64,000 nucleotides of DNA from Methylopila jiangsuensis (GCF_027922305.1 NZ_BSFK01000005.1:1100073-1164072); one strand, 5' to 3'. Shown: positions 35,294 through 45,841, numbered from the stretch's first letter. Translations and numbers: made by a program. Notes: generated by a model not told the origin, from the sequence alone.

Positions 35294-36027
35294 CGGAGCG
35301 CCTCGTCTCCATCGTAGCGCCGCTGAAGGACGAGGCGGGCAACATCGGCCCGCTGGTGGAGGAGATCGTGGCGGCCATGGCGGGCCGCGCCTTCGAGATC
35401 GTGCTGGTGGACGACGGCTCCACCGACGCCACGCCCGCCGAGATCGCGGAGGCCCGCCGCAGGCGTCCCATGGTCCGGCACCTGAGGCGCGAGGTCTCCT
35501 GCGGCCAGTCGGCGGCGGTGCGCGCCGGCGTCCGGGCGGCCCGGGGCGAGATCGTGGCGACGCTCGACGGCGACGGCCAGAACGACCCCATCTTCCTGCC
35601 GCGCCTGATCGACGCCCTCGTGGACGGCCTGCCGCAAGCCGGGCTCGCGGCCGGCCAGCGCACGCGGCGCACCGACGGCGGCTTCAAGGCGCTGCAGTCG
35701 CGCATCGCCAACGGCGTCCGTTCCGCCGTGCTGAAGGATTCGACCCGCGACACGGGGTGCGGCCTCAAGGCGTTTCCCCGCGAGCTCTATCTGGCGTTAC
35801 CCTATTTCGACGGGCTGCACCGCTTCCTGCCCGCGCTGGTGGCGCGGGAGGGACGCACGGTGCGCCATGTGGACGTGACCGATCGGCCGCGGGGCGCCGG
35901 GCGCTCCAAGTACGGCATGTGGGACCGGCTGTGGATCGGCCTCGCCGACCTCGCCGGGGTGTGGTGGCTCATTCGCCGGGCCCGCAAGGCGCCCGCCGCG
36001 CTGGAGGTGACGCCGGATGCCCGCTGA
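35290..36027 (+). CDS. Family 2 glycosyltransferase, polyprenyl-phosphate sugar synthase type (DPM1/ArnC/RgtE-like)
   Basis: A 245-residue GT-A enzyme: N-terminal VSIVAPLKDEAGNIGPLVEEI, nucleotide-binding VLVDDGSTDAT, metal motif LDGDGQNDP near residue 98 and RDTGCGLKAFPR near 158. It is without C-terminal membrane helices, like DPM1. It most likely makes the polyprenyl-phosphate-linked sugar donor used by the GT39 enzyme encoded just upstream. ATG 35290 overlaps the GT39 stop (ATGA), so both are made together. Confidence 0.92.
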   Translation: MTERLVSIVAPLKDEAGNIGPLVEEIVAAMAGRAFEIVLVDDGSTDATPAEIAEARRRRPMVRHLRREVSCGQSAAVRAGVRAARGEIVATLDGDGQNDPIFLPRLIDALVDGLPQAGLAAGQRTRRTDGGFKALQSRIANGVRSAVLKDSTRDTGCGLKAFPRELYLALPYFDGLHRFLPALVAREGRTVRHVDVTDRPRGAGRSKYGMWDRLWIGLADLAGVWWLIRRARKAPAALEVTPDAR

Positions 36028-36403
36028 CCTCGTCTCCGCCATCGGCGCCTATCTGCACGACGTGTTCGTGGCCCAGCTCGACGCCTGGATCATGCTGGGC
36101 TGGATCGCCCAAGCGCTGTTCACGGCGCGCTTCCTGGTGCAGTGGGTCGCGAGCGAGAAGGCCGGGCGCAGCGTGGTGCCGGCGGCGTTCTGGCTGTTCA
36201 GCCTGGGCGGCGGCGCGCTGCTGCTGATCTACGCCATCGGGCGCAAGGACCCGGTGTTCATCGTCGGCCAGGCCATGGGCCTGTTCATCTACGCCCGCAA
36301 CCTGCAGTTCATCGTCCGCCGCGCCCGGCGCGGCGCGGCGCTGAACGCGCGGCGTCAGACCTCTCCCGCGAGCCGCGCCAGCGCCTCGCCCGCGGTGCGA
36401 TAG
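36017..36403 (+). CDS. Lipid A biosynthesis N-terminal (LABN) domain membrane protein
   Basis: A 128-residue protein with three helices (AQLDAWIMLGWIAQALFTARFLVQWVASEK, VVPAAFWLFSLGGGALLLIYAI, DPVFIVGQAMGLFIYARNL), the LABN domain found alone or fused to LpxB. Single-domain members cluster with ArnT-like transferases and may help move or present the lipid-linked sugar. It overlaps the GT2 gene by 11 bases. The last 16 codons overlap the convergent acetyltransferase gene by 49 bp. Confidence 0.88.
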   Translation: MPADLVSAIGAYLHDVFVAQLDAWIMLGWIAQALFTARFLVQWVASEKAGRSVVPAAFWLFSLGGGALLLIYAIGRKDPVFIVGQAMGLFIYARNLQFIVRRARRGAALNARRQTSPASRASASPAVR

Positions 36404-36837
36404 ACCGTCCAGCCCGCATTCGGCCGCGCGCCGAGGCTCTCGTAGAACGCGATCGACGGCGCGTTCCAGTCCAGCACCGACCACTCCAGCCGGCCGAGCC
36501 GCTCGTCCCGGCACCGGCGCGCGAGGTTCTCGATCAGAGCGCGCCCGATCCCCTGCCCGCGCTGGTCGGGACGCACATAGAGGTCCTCGAGCCAGATGCC
36601 GCAGCGGCCGACGAAGGACGAGAAGGTGTAGAACCAGAGGCTGAAGCCGAGGGCGACGCCGTCCCGCTCGGCGATCTCCGCGAACACCCGCGGCGCCGGT
36701 CCCGACAGCGCCTCCACCATGTCCGCCTCGGTGGCCATCACCTCATGGCCCAGCTTTTCATAGGCGGCGAGTTCCTTGACGAGCGCGAACACCAGCCCGG
36801 CGTCGGCCGGTCCGGCGGAGCGGATGGAGACGGTCAT
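36355..36837 (-). CDS. GNAT-family N-acetyltransferase, SSAT-like
   Basis: A 160-residue acetyltransferase resembling diamine (spermidine/spermine) acetyltransferases: [11 protein letters not shown] near residue 20, the [19 protein letters not shown] strand and the acetyl-CoA loop [15 protein letters not shown] near residue 96, with [13 protein letters not shown] at the end. The substrate may be an amine or aminoglycoside-like compound; not determined. Its start overlaps the thyA stop by 4 bases, so it is co-translated with thyA. Confidence 0.88.
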   Translation of the reverse strand: MTVSIRSAGPADAGLVFALVKELAAYEKLGHEVMATEADMVEALSGPAPRVFAEIAERDGVALGFSLWFYTFSSFVGRCGIWLEDLYVRPDQRGQGIGRALIENLARRCRDERLGRLEWSVLDWNAPSIAFYESLGARPNAGWTVYRTAGEALARLAGEV

Positions 36838-37628
36838 ACGGCGATCGGAGCCTTGATGGCGGGATGGGGATCGTAGCCCTCGAACGCCACGTCGTCGTAG
36901 CGCACGTCGAAGACGGAGCGCGTCGCCGGGTTGAGCCGCAGCTTCGGCAGCGGCCGCGGCTCGCGGGCGAGCTGCTCGCGCGCCTGCTCCACATGGTTCA
37001 GGTAGAGATGGGCGTCGCCGAGGGTGTGGACGAAATCGCCGACCCCGAGCCCCGCGTCATGGGCGACGAGATGGGTCAGCAGCGCGTAGGACGCGATGTT
37101 GAACGGCACGCCGAGGAACGCGTCCGCCGAGCGCTGGTAGAGCTGGCAGGACAGCCGGCCGTCCGAGACGTGGAACTGGAACAGGCAGTGGCAGGGCGCG
37201 AGCGCCATGTCCGGCAGGTCGGCCGGGTTCCAGGCGGAGACCACCAGCCGGCGTGACGACGGATTGCGCTTCAGCTCCTTCAGCACGTCCGCCATCTGGT
37301 CGATGACGCGGCCGTCGGGCGTGGCCCAGGAGCGCCATTGCCGGCCGTAGACCGGGCCGAGTTCGCCGTCGGCGTCGGCCCACTCGTCCCAGATGGTGAC
37401 TCCGTTGTCCCGCAGGTAGCGGACGTTGGTGTCCCCGGCGAGGAACCACAGCAGTTCGTGAACGATGGACTTGAGATGCAGCCGCTTGGTGGTGACGAGG
37501 GGGAAGCCCTGCGTCAGGTCGAAGCGCATCTGGGCGCCGAACACCGACAGCGTGCCGGTGCCGGTGCGGTCGTCCTTGGCGGCGCCCTCGTCGAGGATGC
37601 GCCGGAGCAGGTCGAGATAGGCGTGCAT
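36834..37628 (-). CDS. thyA: Thymidylate synthase
   Basis: A 264-residue enzyme that methylates dUMP to dTMP with methylene-tetrahydrofolate. N-terminal [19 protein letters not shown], the catalytic Cys in [13 protein letters not shown] near residue 146, and [24 protein letters not shown] binding dUMP. Exact length of the classical form (E. coli 264). Its product dihydrofolate is recycled by FolA, encoded 4.5 kb away on the same strand. Confidence 0.98.
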   Translation of the reverse strand: MHAYLDLLRRILDEGAAKDDRTGTGTLSVFGAQMRFDLTQGFPLVTTKRLHLKSIVHELLWFLAGDTNVRYLRDNGVTIWDEWADADGELGPVYGRQWRSWATPDGRVIDQMADVLKELKRNPSSRRLVVSAWNPADLPDMALAPCHCLFQFHVSDGRLSCQLYQRSADAFLGVPFNIASYALLTHLVAHDAGLGVGDFVHTLGDAHLYLNHVEQAREQLAREPRPLPKLRLNPATRSVFDVRYDDVAFEGYDPHPAIKAPIAV

Positions 37629-39601
<1,973 letters not shown>

Positions 39602-40112
39602 GCTCCCGAACCGAGAGGTTTCGGGAGGGAGCGCCATGGCGACCGGCATGATCCGCGACGTGGACGACGTCGCGGATCAGAAGACCCTGGAGACGGCAGC
39701 CGCCACGGGCCGCCCGCTCGATGCGACGGCGCGTGACTGGCAGCCCGGCGCGCGGCGCCCTTCGCCCGAGGAGAGGGTCGCGAGGGCGGATCGCGTCCGG
39801 GGCGATGACGCCGTCGCCGCTTGGCGCCGACCCCACTGATCTGGTCCGGGAAGAACGCGCGCGGCGATGAGCCTCGTCGTCGACGCCAGCCTCGTAAATC
39901 GTGTGGAACGTCATGAGAGCGTGTCTGGAAACACATGCAGACTGCGTCCCGCACGTTCGTCATGCCCGTATCCACGACTTACGGGTCGCGGACGCTTCGG
40001 CGTTCAGATCGTGGATGCGCCCGATGGCCAAGCTCGGGCATGACGGCGAGTGTCGATCTTCACCCGACCTCTTAGGCCTGCCCGTCGTTTCCGCTTTCGC
40101 ATAAGGCTCCCC
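39602..40112. other. Intergenic region between guaB and MAPEG gene
   Basis: A hairpin CTCCCGAA ... TTTCGGGAG (39603-39627) without T-run follows guaB. A 67-codon frame (39636-39839, plus strand) has a fair ribosome site (GGGAGGG) but arginine- and alanine-heavy composition and no family I recognise; I leave it uncalled. A dispersed palindrome occupies 39958-40046. Confidence 0.5.
39958..40046. repeat. Dispersed compound palindrome, copy 5
   Basis: CGTCATGCCCGTATCCACGACTT on the left, CGTTCAGATCGTGGATGCG and CTCGGGCATGACGG on the right. The left hairpin has lost one arm; the outer ends remain perfect inverted repeats. Confidence 0.8.
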
Positions 40113-40538
40113 ATGTCCATCGCCGCCATCCTCTCCCCGGTCTTCGCCCTCGTGGCGCTCGCCTTCGGCCTGCTGGTCTGGATGGGCGTGGCGCGCTGGG
40201 GGGCGGTGAAGGCGGGCGAGGTCCGGCCCACCGGCGGCTCCACCCGCGCCATCCCGTGGCCGAAAAAGGCTCAGGCGGTCAGCGACGCCTTCCACAACCA
40301 GCTCGAACTGCCGCAATTGTTCTACCTGCTGGTGGCGCTGGCGCTGATCACCCGCGCGGCGGATCTCATGTTCGTGCTGATGTCGTGGCTGTTCGTGGCC
40401 ACCCGCTACGCCCACGCCTTCGTCCACACCGGCTCCAACGAGGTCCGGCTGCGCTTCCCGCTGTTCCTCGCCGGCGCGGTGATCCTCATCGCCATGTGGC
40501 TCCTGTTCGCGCTGCGCGTGTATCTGCTCTCCGCCTGA
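40113..40538 (+). CDS. MAPEG-family membrane protein
   Basis: A 141-residue protein with four membrane helices and the MAPEG pattern: FHNQLELPQLFYLLVALAL near residue 61 (the E.P..FY motif) and RYAHAFVHTGSNEVRLRFPLFLAG near residue 97. Eukaryotic MAPEG proteins use glutathione to modify lipid mediators or detoxify; the bacterial role is unknown. It precedes the RsmB-like gene by 12 bp, so the two are probably one transcript. Confidence 0.85.
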   Translation: MSIAAILSPVFALVALAFGLLVWMGVARWGAVKAGEVRPTGGSTRAIPWPKKAQAVSDAFHNQLELPQLFYLLVALALITRAADLMFVLMSWLFVATRYAHAFVHTGSNEVRLRFPLFLAGAVILIAMWLLFALRVYLLSA

Positions 40539-40550
40539 AAGCCCGATCCC

Positions 40551-41843
40551 ATGACCCCTGCCGCCCACGCGCTCGCCGCCATCGAGGTTCTGGACGAGAT
40601 CGCCGCCCGTCCCCGCCCTGCCGCGGAGGCTTTGAAGGACTGGGGCCGCAGCCACCGCTTCGCCGGCTCCGGCGACCGCGCCCGCATCGCGAGCCTCGTC
40701 TATGACGCGTTGCGCGCCCGCGCCTCGCTCGCCTGGCGCATGGGCGGCGACGGCGGCCGGGCGCTCGTGCTCGGCGCGCTGGCCTTCGTGCGCGGGGCGG
40801 AGCCGGACGCGCTGTCCGCGAGCTTCGCGGAGACGGCCCACGCGCCGGCGCCGCTGACGGAGGCCGAGCGCGCGGCGATCGCGAACGCCAGCCTCGACGG
40901 CGCCCCCGCCCATGTGCGCGGCGACTATCCCGAATGGCTCGACGCGCCCCTCGCCCGCGTGTTCGGCGACGAGCGCGCGGAAGAAGGCGCCGCGCTCGCC
41001 CAGCGCGCCCCGCTCGATCTCCGCGTCAACGCCCTGAAGGGCGACCGGGCCAAGGCCGACAAGGCGCTGGCCCATCTGAAGCCCTCCCCCACGCCGCTGT
41101 CGCCCTGGGGCCTGCGCGTGCCGCTCTCCGACGACGGCCGCGGCCCGCCGGTGCAGGCGGAGCCCGCCTTCCTCAAGGGCCTCGTCGAAGTGCAGGACGA
41201 AGGCTCCCAGCTCGCGGCGCTGATCGCGGCCGCCGGGCCCGGCCTGCAGGTGGTGGACCTCTGCGCCGGCGCGGGCGGCAAGACGCTGGCGCTCGCCGCC
41301 GCCATGGGCAATCGGGGCCAGCTCTACGCCTACGACGCCGACATCCGTCGCCTCGCGCCGCTGCATGAGCGGGCGGACCGCGCCGGCGTCCGCAACCTGC
41401 AGACCCGCGCGCCCAAGGGCGAGGCCGACGTGCTGGCGGACCTCGCCGGCCGCGCCGATCTGGTGCTGGTGGACGCGCCCTGCACCGGAACCGGCACCTG
41501 GCGCCGCAACCCGGACGCCAAATGGCGCATGCGCCCCGCAGCGCTTGAGCTGCGCAACGCCGAGCAGGACGAGGTGCTGGAGCGCGCGGCCGGGCTGGTG
41601 AAGCCCGGCGGCCGGCTGGTCTACGTCACCTGTTCGCTGCTGTCGGAGGAGAACGAGGACCGGGTCGCCGCCTTCCGCGCCCGCCATCCGGAGTTCGTCG
41701 CCGCGCCCGCGGCGGAGGCGGCGGTGGGGGCCGGCGCGCCCGCGCTCGCCGCCCACGCCAACGCCGCCGGCGACGCGCTGCTGCTCACGCCCCGACGGGC
41801 GGGAACCGACGGCTTCTTCGTGGCGACGCTGCGCCGGGCTTGA
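40551..41843 (+). CDS. RsmB/Sun-family RNA (cytosine-5) methyltransferase
   Basis: A 430-residue SAM enzyme of the Fmu/Sun (NSUN) family that methylates C5 of cytosine in 16S rRNA (C967 in E. coli) or a similar target. It has an N-terminal NusB-like helical region (about 1-150) that is shorter than in E. coli. The Rossmann motif I is VVDLCAGAGGKTLALAA near residue 238, motif IV is LVDAPCTGTGTW near residue 306, and the catalytic Cys is in VYVTCSLLSEENE near residue 360. The assignment to RsmB rather than a tRNA or other NSUN enzyme is not certain. Confidence 0.9.
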   Translation: MTPAAHALAAIEVLDEIAARPRPAAEALKDWGRSHRFAGSGDRARIASLVYDALRARASLAWRMGGDGGRALVLGALAFVRGAEPDALSASFAETAHAPAPLTEAERAAIANASLDGAPAHVRGDYPEWLDAPLARVFGDERAEEGAALAQRAPLDLRVNALKGDRAKADKALAHLKPSPTPLSPWGLRVPLSDDGRGPPVQAEPAFLKGLVEVQDEGSQLAALIAAAGPGLQVVDLCAGAGGKTLALAAAMGNRGQLYAYDADIRRLAPLHERADRAGVRNLQTRAPKGEADVLADLAGRADLVLVDAPCTGTGTWRRNPDAKWRMRPAALELRNAEQDEVLERAAGLVKPGGRLVYVTCSLLSEENEDRVAAFRARHPEFVAAPAAEAAVGAGAPALAAHANAAGDALLLTPRRAGTDGFFVATLRRA

Positions 41844-41895
41844 CGCGCCTCGCCTCCGGTCCATCTGGCGTCATGAGGGACGGCGAGGCGGAGCC

Positions 41896-42135
41896 ATGCA
41901 CGCGATGAGCACCATTCTGAAGCTGATAGCGGTCATCGTGATCGCCGCGGTCGGCTACTGGTCATGGTACGCCTCCTATGGCCCCAACCCGGAGGAGCGC
42001 GTCGGCGCGGCGCTCACCCGATGGATGCCGGGGCCGCTGAAGGACTGGGGCTGCGGCCACCTGAACCAGCGCTTCGGCCCCCGCGCCCCGACCGAGTGCA
42101 GCCCGGTCGCGCCCCGGGACGGCACGCCGCTCTGA
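41896..42135 (+). CDS. Small single-pass membrane protein of unknown function
   Basis: A 79-residue protein with an N-terminal helix ([19 protein letters not shown]) and a short periplasmic tail with two Cys (KDWGCGHLN ... APTECSP) that could form a disulfide. I do not recognise the family. GGCGGAG precedes ATG 41896; ATG 41905 is another start. It sits between the rsmB-like gene and guaA, same strand. Confidence 0.65.
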   Translation: MHAMSTILKLIAVIVIAAVGYWSWYASYGPNPEERVGAALTRWMPGPLKDWGCGHLNQRFGPRAPTECSPVAPRDGTPL

Positions 42136-42232
42136 TCTCCAGATCCGGCCTTACGCCGACGCGATCAAATTTCGCAGGCGCCATGCGCTGCGGACCGTTG
42201 CCCGCGAAGGCCCGTTCGGGCTAGTCAGGCGC

Positions 42233-43795
42233 ATGACCGCAGACGCCGCCCACGACCGCATCCTCATCATCGATTTCGGGTCGCAGGTGACCCAGCTCAT
42301 CGCGCGCCGCGTGCGCGAGGCGGGCGTCTACTGCGAGATCACCCCGTTCCAGAACGCCGCCGAGGTGTTTCCCACCTTCGGCGCCAAGGGCGTCATCCTG
42401 TCCGGCGGCCCGGCCTCGGTCGCGGATGTGGGCACGCCCCGCGCGCCCCAGGCGGTGTTCGAAAGCGGCCTGCCGGTGCTCGGCATCTGCTACGGCCAGA
42501 TGACGCTGGCCGAGCAGCTCGGCGGCACGGTGGAGAGCGGCCATCACCGGGAGTTCGGCCGCGCCGACCTGAACGTGGTGGCGCCCTCGCGCCTGTTCAC
42601 CGGCGTGTGGGAGGACAAGAGCCGCAACCAGGTGTGGATGAGCCACGGCGACCGCATCACCCAGATGCCGCAGGGCTTCCGCATCATCGGCATCTCGGAG
42701 AACGCGCCGTTCGCCGCCATCGCCGACGAGACCCGCAACTATTACGGCCTGATGTTCCATCCCGAGGTGGTGCACACCCCGGACGGGGCCAAGCTGCTGA
42801 CCAACTTCGTGCGCGACATCTGCGGCTGCTCCGGCGACTGGAGCATGGCGGCCTATCGCGAGGAGGCGGTGGCCCGCATCCGCGCGCAGGTGGGCGACGG
42901 CCGGGTGATCTGCGGCCTGTCCGGCGGCGTCGATTCCGCGGTGGCGGCGGTGCTGATCCACGAGGCGATCGGCGACCAGCTCACCTGCGTGTTCGTGGAC
43001 CACGGCCTGATGCGCCAGAACGAGGCGGAGGAGGTGGTGAGCCTGTTCCGCGGCCACTACAACATCCCGCTCGTGCATGTGGACGCGGGCGACACTTTCC
43101 TGTCCGCGCTCGCCGGGACCGACGACCCGGAGGTGAAGCGCAAGACCATCGGCCGCCTGTTCGTGGAGGTGTTCGAGCAGGAGGCGAAGAGGATCGGCGG
43201 CGCCGATTACCTCGCCCAGGGCACGCTCTATCCGGACGTGATCGAAAGCGTCTCCTTCACCGGCGGCCCCTCCGTCACTATCAAGTCGCACCACAATGTG
43301 GGCGGCCTGCCGGAGCGGATGAACATGAAGCTGGTGGAGCCGCTGCGCGAACTGTTCAAGGACGAGGTGCGGGCGCTCGGCCGCGAGCTCGGCCTGCCGG
43401 AGGCCTTCGTCGGCCGCCACCCCTTCCCCGGCCCCGGCCTCGCCATCCGCTGCCCCGGCGAGGTGACGCGCGACAAGCTCGACATCCTGCGCAAGGCCGA
43501 CGCCATCTACCTGGACGAGATCCGCAAGGCGGGCCTCTACGACGTCATCTGGCAGGCCTTCGCGGTGCTGCTGCCGGTGAAGACGGTCGGCGTCATGGGC
43601 GACGGCCGCACCTATGAATACGTGCTGGCGCTGCGCGCGGTGACGTCGGTCGACGGCATGACGGCGGACTTCTACCCCTACGACATGAACTTCCTCGGCC
43701 GCGCCGCGACCCGCATCATCAACGAGGTCCGCGGCGTAAACCGCGTCGTCTACGACGTCACCTCGAAGCCGCCCGGCACGATCGAGTGGGAGTGA
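42233..43795 (+). CDS. guaA: GMP synthase (glutamine-hydrolysing)
   Basis: A 520-residue two-domain enzyme that aminates XMP to GMP. The class I amidotransferase domain shows GICYGQM (catalytic Cys near residue 86) and FHPEVVHT (His, Glu near residue 178); the ATP pyrophosphatase domain shows [12 protein letters not shown] near residue 227 and the C-terminal dimerisation domain ends KPPGTIEWE. The last codons and stop lie in a 14-bp sequence (43782-43795) repeated 2 kb downstream, marking guaA as the integration site of a small island whose insertion restored the gene end. Confidence 0.99.
   Translation: MTADAAHDRILIIDFGSQVTQLIARRVREAGVYCEITPFQNAAEVFPTFGAKGVILSGGPASVADVGTPRAPQAVFESGLPVLGICYGQMTLAEQLGGTVESGHHREFGRADLNVVAPSRLFTGVWEDKSRNQVWMSHGDRITQMPQGFRIIGISENAPFAAIADETRNYYGLMFHPEVVHTPDGAKLLTNFVRDICGCSGDWSMAAYREEAVARIRAQVGDGRVICGLSGGVDSAVAAVLIHEAIGDQLTCVFVDHGLMRQNEAEEVVSLFRGHYNIPLVHVDAGDTFLSALAGTDDPEVKRKTIGRLFVEVFEQEAKRIGGADYLAQGTLYPDVIESVSFTGGPSVTIKSHHNVGGLPERMNMKLVEPLRELFKDEVRALGRELGLPEAFVGRHPFPGPGLAIRCPGEVTRDKLDILRKADAIYLDEIRKAGLYDVIWQAFAVLLPVKTVGVMGDGRTYEYVLALRAVTSVDGMTADFYPYDMNFLGRAATRIINEVRGVNRVVYDVTSKPPGTIEWE
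43782..43795. repeat. Direct repeat at guaA 3' end, attL-like
   Basis: TCGAGTGGGAGTGA, comprising the last codons and the stop of guaA. An identical copy lies at 45828-45841 in the same orientation. The guaA 3' end is a known integration hot spot for islands and tyrosine recombinases in many bacteria. Confidence 0.85.
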
Positions 43796-43864
43796 GCGAT
43801 AATTGTAACATATTGATTTTGCTTGGTAAATTTTGAAGAAACGATCACTTATCCTGCATCGTCA

Positions 43865-43884
43865 ATGGCATTTTTCATGATGTC
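43865..43884. repeat. Subterminal island repeat, left copy
   Basis: ATGGCATTTTTCATGATGTC; 19 of 20 bases match the copy at 45749-45768, same orientation. Placed 69 bp inside the left direct repeat. It could be an arm-type recombinase site or a trace of a nested duplication. Confidence 0.6.
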
Positions 43885-43998
43885 GGGATGGCATGCGATT
43901 GAAACAGTCGCCGATACCATGAAGCGGAGTCTGGCTCGATCATGGTATCGAGTTCCGGAACCGAAGCGTCATAACCGCTCATAGCAGCCCCTATTGCC

Positions 43999-45360
43999 TC
44001 ATTTCTTGAGGGCCAGTGGATCGTTACTGGTAGGATTACACGCACCCCAGTCCAGACACATCACAAGGCACAGCCGCGCAAACTGCTCTGCAAGCACACG
44101 GGTTGATGACCAGTCATTGCCGATCTTGTCGTTGGTACCGTGGATCGTGCGGCTTCTGCCCGAGCTGTAAATTTCTTGTACAGCGTCGTGCATGGTTGGG
44201 CCATCTTTGCGGATCGGCTTGTCGTCCTGCATGCCCAACCGGGCGCGGATTAGACTTCTGATTCCGGTTGACTTGCCGCCACTCGCGAGAGCGTCGAGGC
44301 ATGCCGAGAACTTCACCACTGCCATCAGATCCACCTCATCGCGGCACCCCTCATGGAACCACAACAGCGCCTGTGCAAAGGTATTCATGAGCGTCGGACG
44401 AACGACCTTCCCATCGGGCGAGAGGTAATAAGCGATTGCCTCGCCCACCACGTCAAAGTCATCGCGGTGCTTAGTCAATTCTTTCGCCCAGTTTTCAGGA
44501 CTGATGGTCGGACCATGCGGCAGGCCCATCAGGTTGCCGCCAGATAGCGTTTTGACCTTCGGTTTGAACACCAGAGAGCGCTGGCGGCGAACTGACGGAT
44601 CAACGAGCAGCCGAAACCCATCGAGCGCTTTGGAGGATACGGCCCAGCGCAGGGCAATACCTGTCATTGCAAGGCGTGCAGCCGTCTGCGCTTTAAGGCG
44701 CCCGGCTTCGGAGGCGAGCCCTTCGGTGCGAACGCTGCACACGTAAGGACACTTGCCGACTGCATCTAGAATATCCCGCTCTCGTAAGGAATCGACCGAT
44801 GTCTTGCGCTTACGCAGTTTGTTACCAGACCAGACGCGCGTGACACGCTGTGCGGTGGTCTTGGTGACATCGCATTCGGAAAGCTTGCGCGAGAGCCACG
44901 CTAAACGCGGCTCAAACTGCACTGGACCAATCGAAAACAGTGCGACCTCAAAGTTGCCAAAAAGGGTGCAGCCGAACACATGCTCGGCGGAGCCGTATGT
45001 CTTGGCAGGTTTACTGACGGCCGCGCGGATGGCAGCGATAACAGTGCGGGCATTCTCCTGCCGATCGTCATCGAGATCGATCAGCATTAGTGCTGGGCCG
45101 AAGGCGCTCCGTACCATCCAGTTCCATTCTTTATCGGTATGAGTGCGGCTTAGGACTGGATCGCTGCGCTTGAGTTCCCGGGAAGAAAGCTCGATCAGCC
45201 GCTCCATCTCTCGCGTCGTCATGAGGAAGCGGTCATTGCCGACGGCAATCTGCCCCGGAAACGAGAATCCTTCCTCATCCGGATCCGGTATCGATCCGGA
45301 TGCTTGCACGCGGGTTAGTTCCGTGATCAATGCCTCTACATGCGATTCCAGTGTCGCCAT
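43999..45360 (-). CDS. Island protein with C-terminal HEPN-like (Rx4H) domain, ApeA-like in appearance; candidate defence protein
   Basis: A 453-residue soluble protein with no membrane segment. The last ~120 residues look like an Apea-like HEPN domain: an alpha-helical stretch (KFSACLDALASGGKSTGIRS) followed near residues 402-407 by RSRTIH, the Rx4H motif of HEPN ribonucleases (44140-44157), and a closing helix. The first 330 residues (for example DPDEEGFSFPGQIAVGNDRFLMTT) match nothing I know and may be the sensor. HEPN proteins of this kind include anti-phage and abortive-infection factors. Start 45360 has AAGGGG at about 9 bases; GTG 45390 is weaker. A 58-residue ORF is 71 bp upstream on the same strand. 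Composition is foreign relative to neighbours. The HEPN call is by eye. Confidence 0.72.
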   Translation of the reverse strand: MATLESHVEALITELTRVQASGSIPDPDEEGFSFPGQIAVGNDRFLMTTREMERLIELSSRELKRSDPVLSRTHTDKEWNWMVRSAFGPALMLIDLDDDRQENARTVIAAIRAAVSKPAKTYGSAEHVFGCTLFGNFEVALFSIGPVQFEPRLAWLSRKLSECDVTKTTAQRVTRVWSGNKLRKRKTSVDSLRERDILDAVGKCPYVCSVRTEGLASEAGRLKAQTAARLAMTGIALRWAVSSKALDGFRLLVDPSVRRQRSLVFKPKVKTLSGGNLMGLPHGPTISPENWAKELTKHRDDFDVVGEAIAYYLSPDGKVVRPTLMNTFAQALLWFHEGCRDEVDLMAVVKFSACLDALASGGKSTGIRSLIRARLGMQDDKPIRKDGPTMHDAVQEIYSSGRSRTIHGTNDKIGNDWSSTRVLAEQFARLCLVMCLDWGACNPTSNDPLALKK

Positions 45361-45431
45361 GGATAAGCCCCTTCGACGTAAGTCTAGCACAGTCGCAGCC
45401 GAGGGAGACGCACCGCTAAAGGCGGCTGCAA

Positions 45432-45608
45432 TCAGTTGCTGTTCGGCAGGTCGATGTGATCGACATTTGGCCAGCGTTCGACGACAGCATCCATGAGCGC
45501 GTCGCGGTCATCTATCGGGCCGATTATACCGAGGGTTTCGTTAGAATCGCGGGCGATAGTGTACAGGCCGGCGTCTTCGATGACGATTTCAAGATTCGGC
45601 CGGGTCAT
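45432..45608 (-). CDS. 58-residue acidic ORF upstream of the HEPN gene, possible partner
   Basis: A previously easy-to-miss ORF: it starts MTRPNLEIVIEDAGLYTI, runs through GIIGPIDDRDALMDAVV and ends VDHIDLPNSN. GAGG lies 7 bases before ATG 45608. It is strongly acidic (about a dozen Asp and Glu), soluble, and lies 71 bp before the HEPN gene on the same strand, within the same island. It has no family I recognise. Position and size recall the small partners of two-gene toxin-antitoxin or defence modules, but this is inference. The overlapping plus-strand frame (45456-45647) has no ribosome site. Confidence 0.6.
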   Translation of the reverse strand: MTRPNLEIVIEDAGLYTIARDSNETLGIIGPIDDRDALMDAVVERWPNVDHIDLPNSN

Positions 45609-45748
45609 GGTCGGCCCTCGTTCAATGGGAGACGGGGGACATCCTAAGCTCCGTGCAATGGAGATTGCATTAAATTGCGTAAGACAGGCCCGATAAGATC
45701 AAAGACAACGGCACCAAATTTCGCAGCAGCTAGTGAAGGCTCTCAGTC

Positions 45749-45768
45749 ATGGCATTTTTCATGATATC
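45749..45768. repeat. Subterminal island repeat, right copy
   Basis: ATGGCATTTTTCATGATATC; partner of 43865-43884. Placed 59 bp inside the right direct repeat. Confidence 0.6.
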
Positions 45769-45827
45769 AACCTATGCCGCGCTTTCAGATTATTGAAATA
45801 TAAGGTGTTTTAGGCGGTTTAATATTC

Positions 45828-45841
45828 GAGTGGGAGTGATC
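45828..45841. repeat. Direct repeat of the guaA end, attR-like
   Basis: TCGAGTGGGAGTGA, identical to the guaA terminus at 43782-43795 but followed by unrelated sequence. It marks the right border of the island, or the former guaA end before insertion. Confidence 0.85.

Larger units (their letters stand above)
43796..45841. mobile_element. Small genomic island inserted at guaA, no intact integrase inside
   Basis: A 2.05-kb segment bounded by 14-bp direct repeats. Its composition is clearly more A/T-rich than guaA or the genes beyond, above all in its first and last 250 bases. Near each end, inside the direct repeats, is a copy of a 20-base sequence (43865-43884 and 45749-45768). It carries two minus-strand genes, a HEPN-type protein and a small acidic ORF. 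Without its own recombinase it looks like a mobilisable or decayed minimal island. Confidence 0.7.

Noticed and set aside
39636..39839. 67-codon frame after guaB
   Set aside because: Has a fair ribosome site but biased composition, no recognisable family and lies next to repeat DNA; too weak to call.
45456..45647. 63-codon plus-strand frame in the island
   Set aside because: Overlaps the 58-residue minus-strand ORF, which has a ribosome site and the same direction as the HEPN gene; the plus frame has neither.
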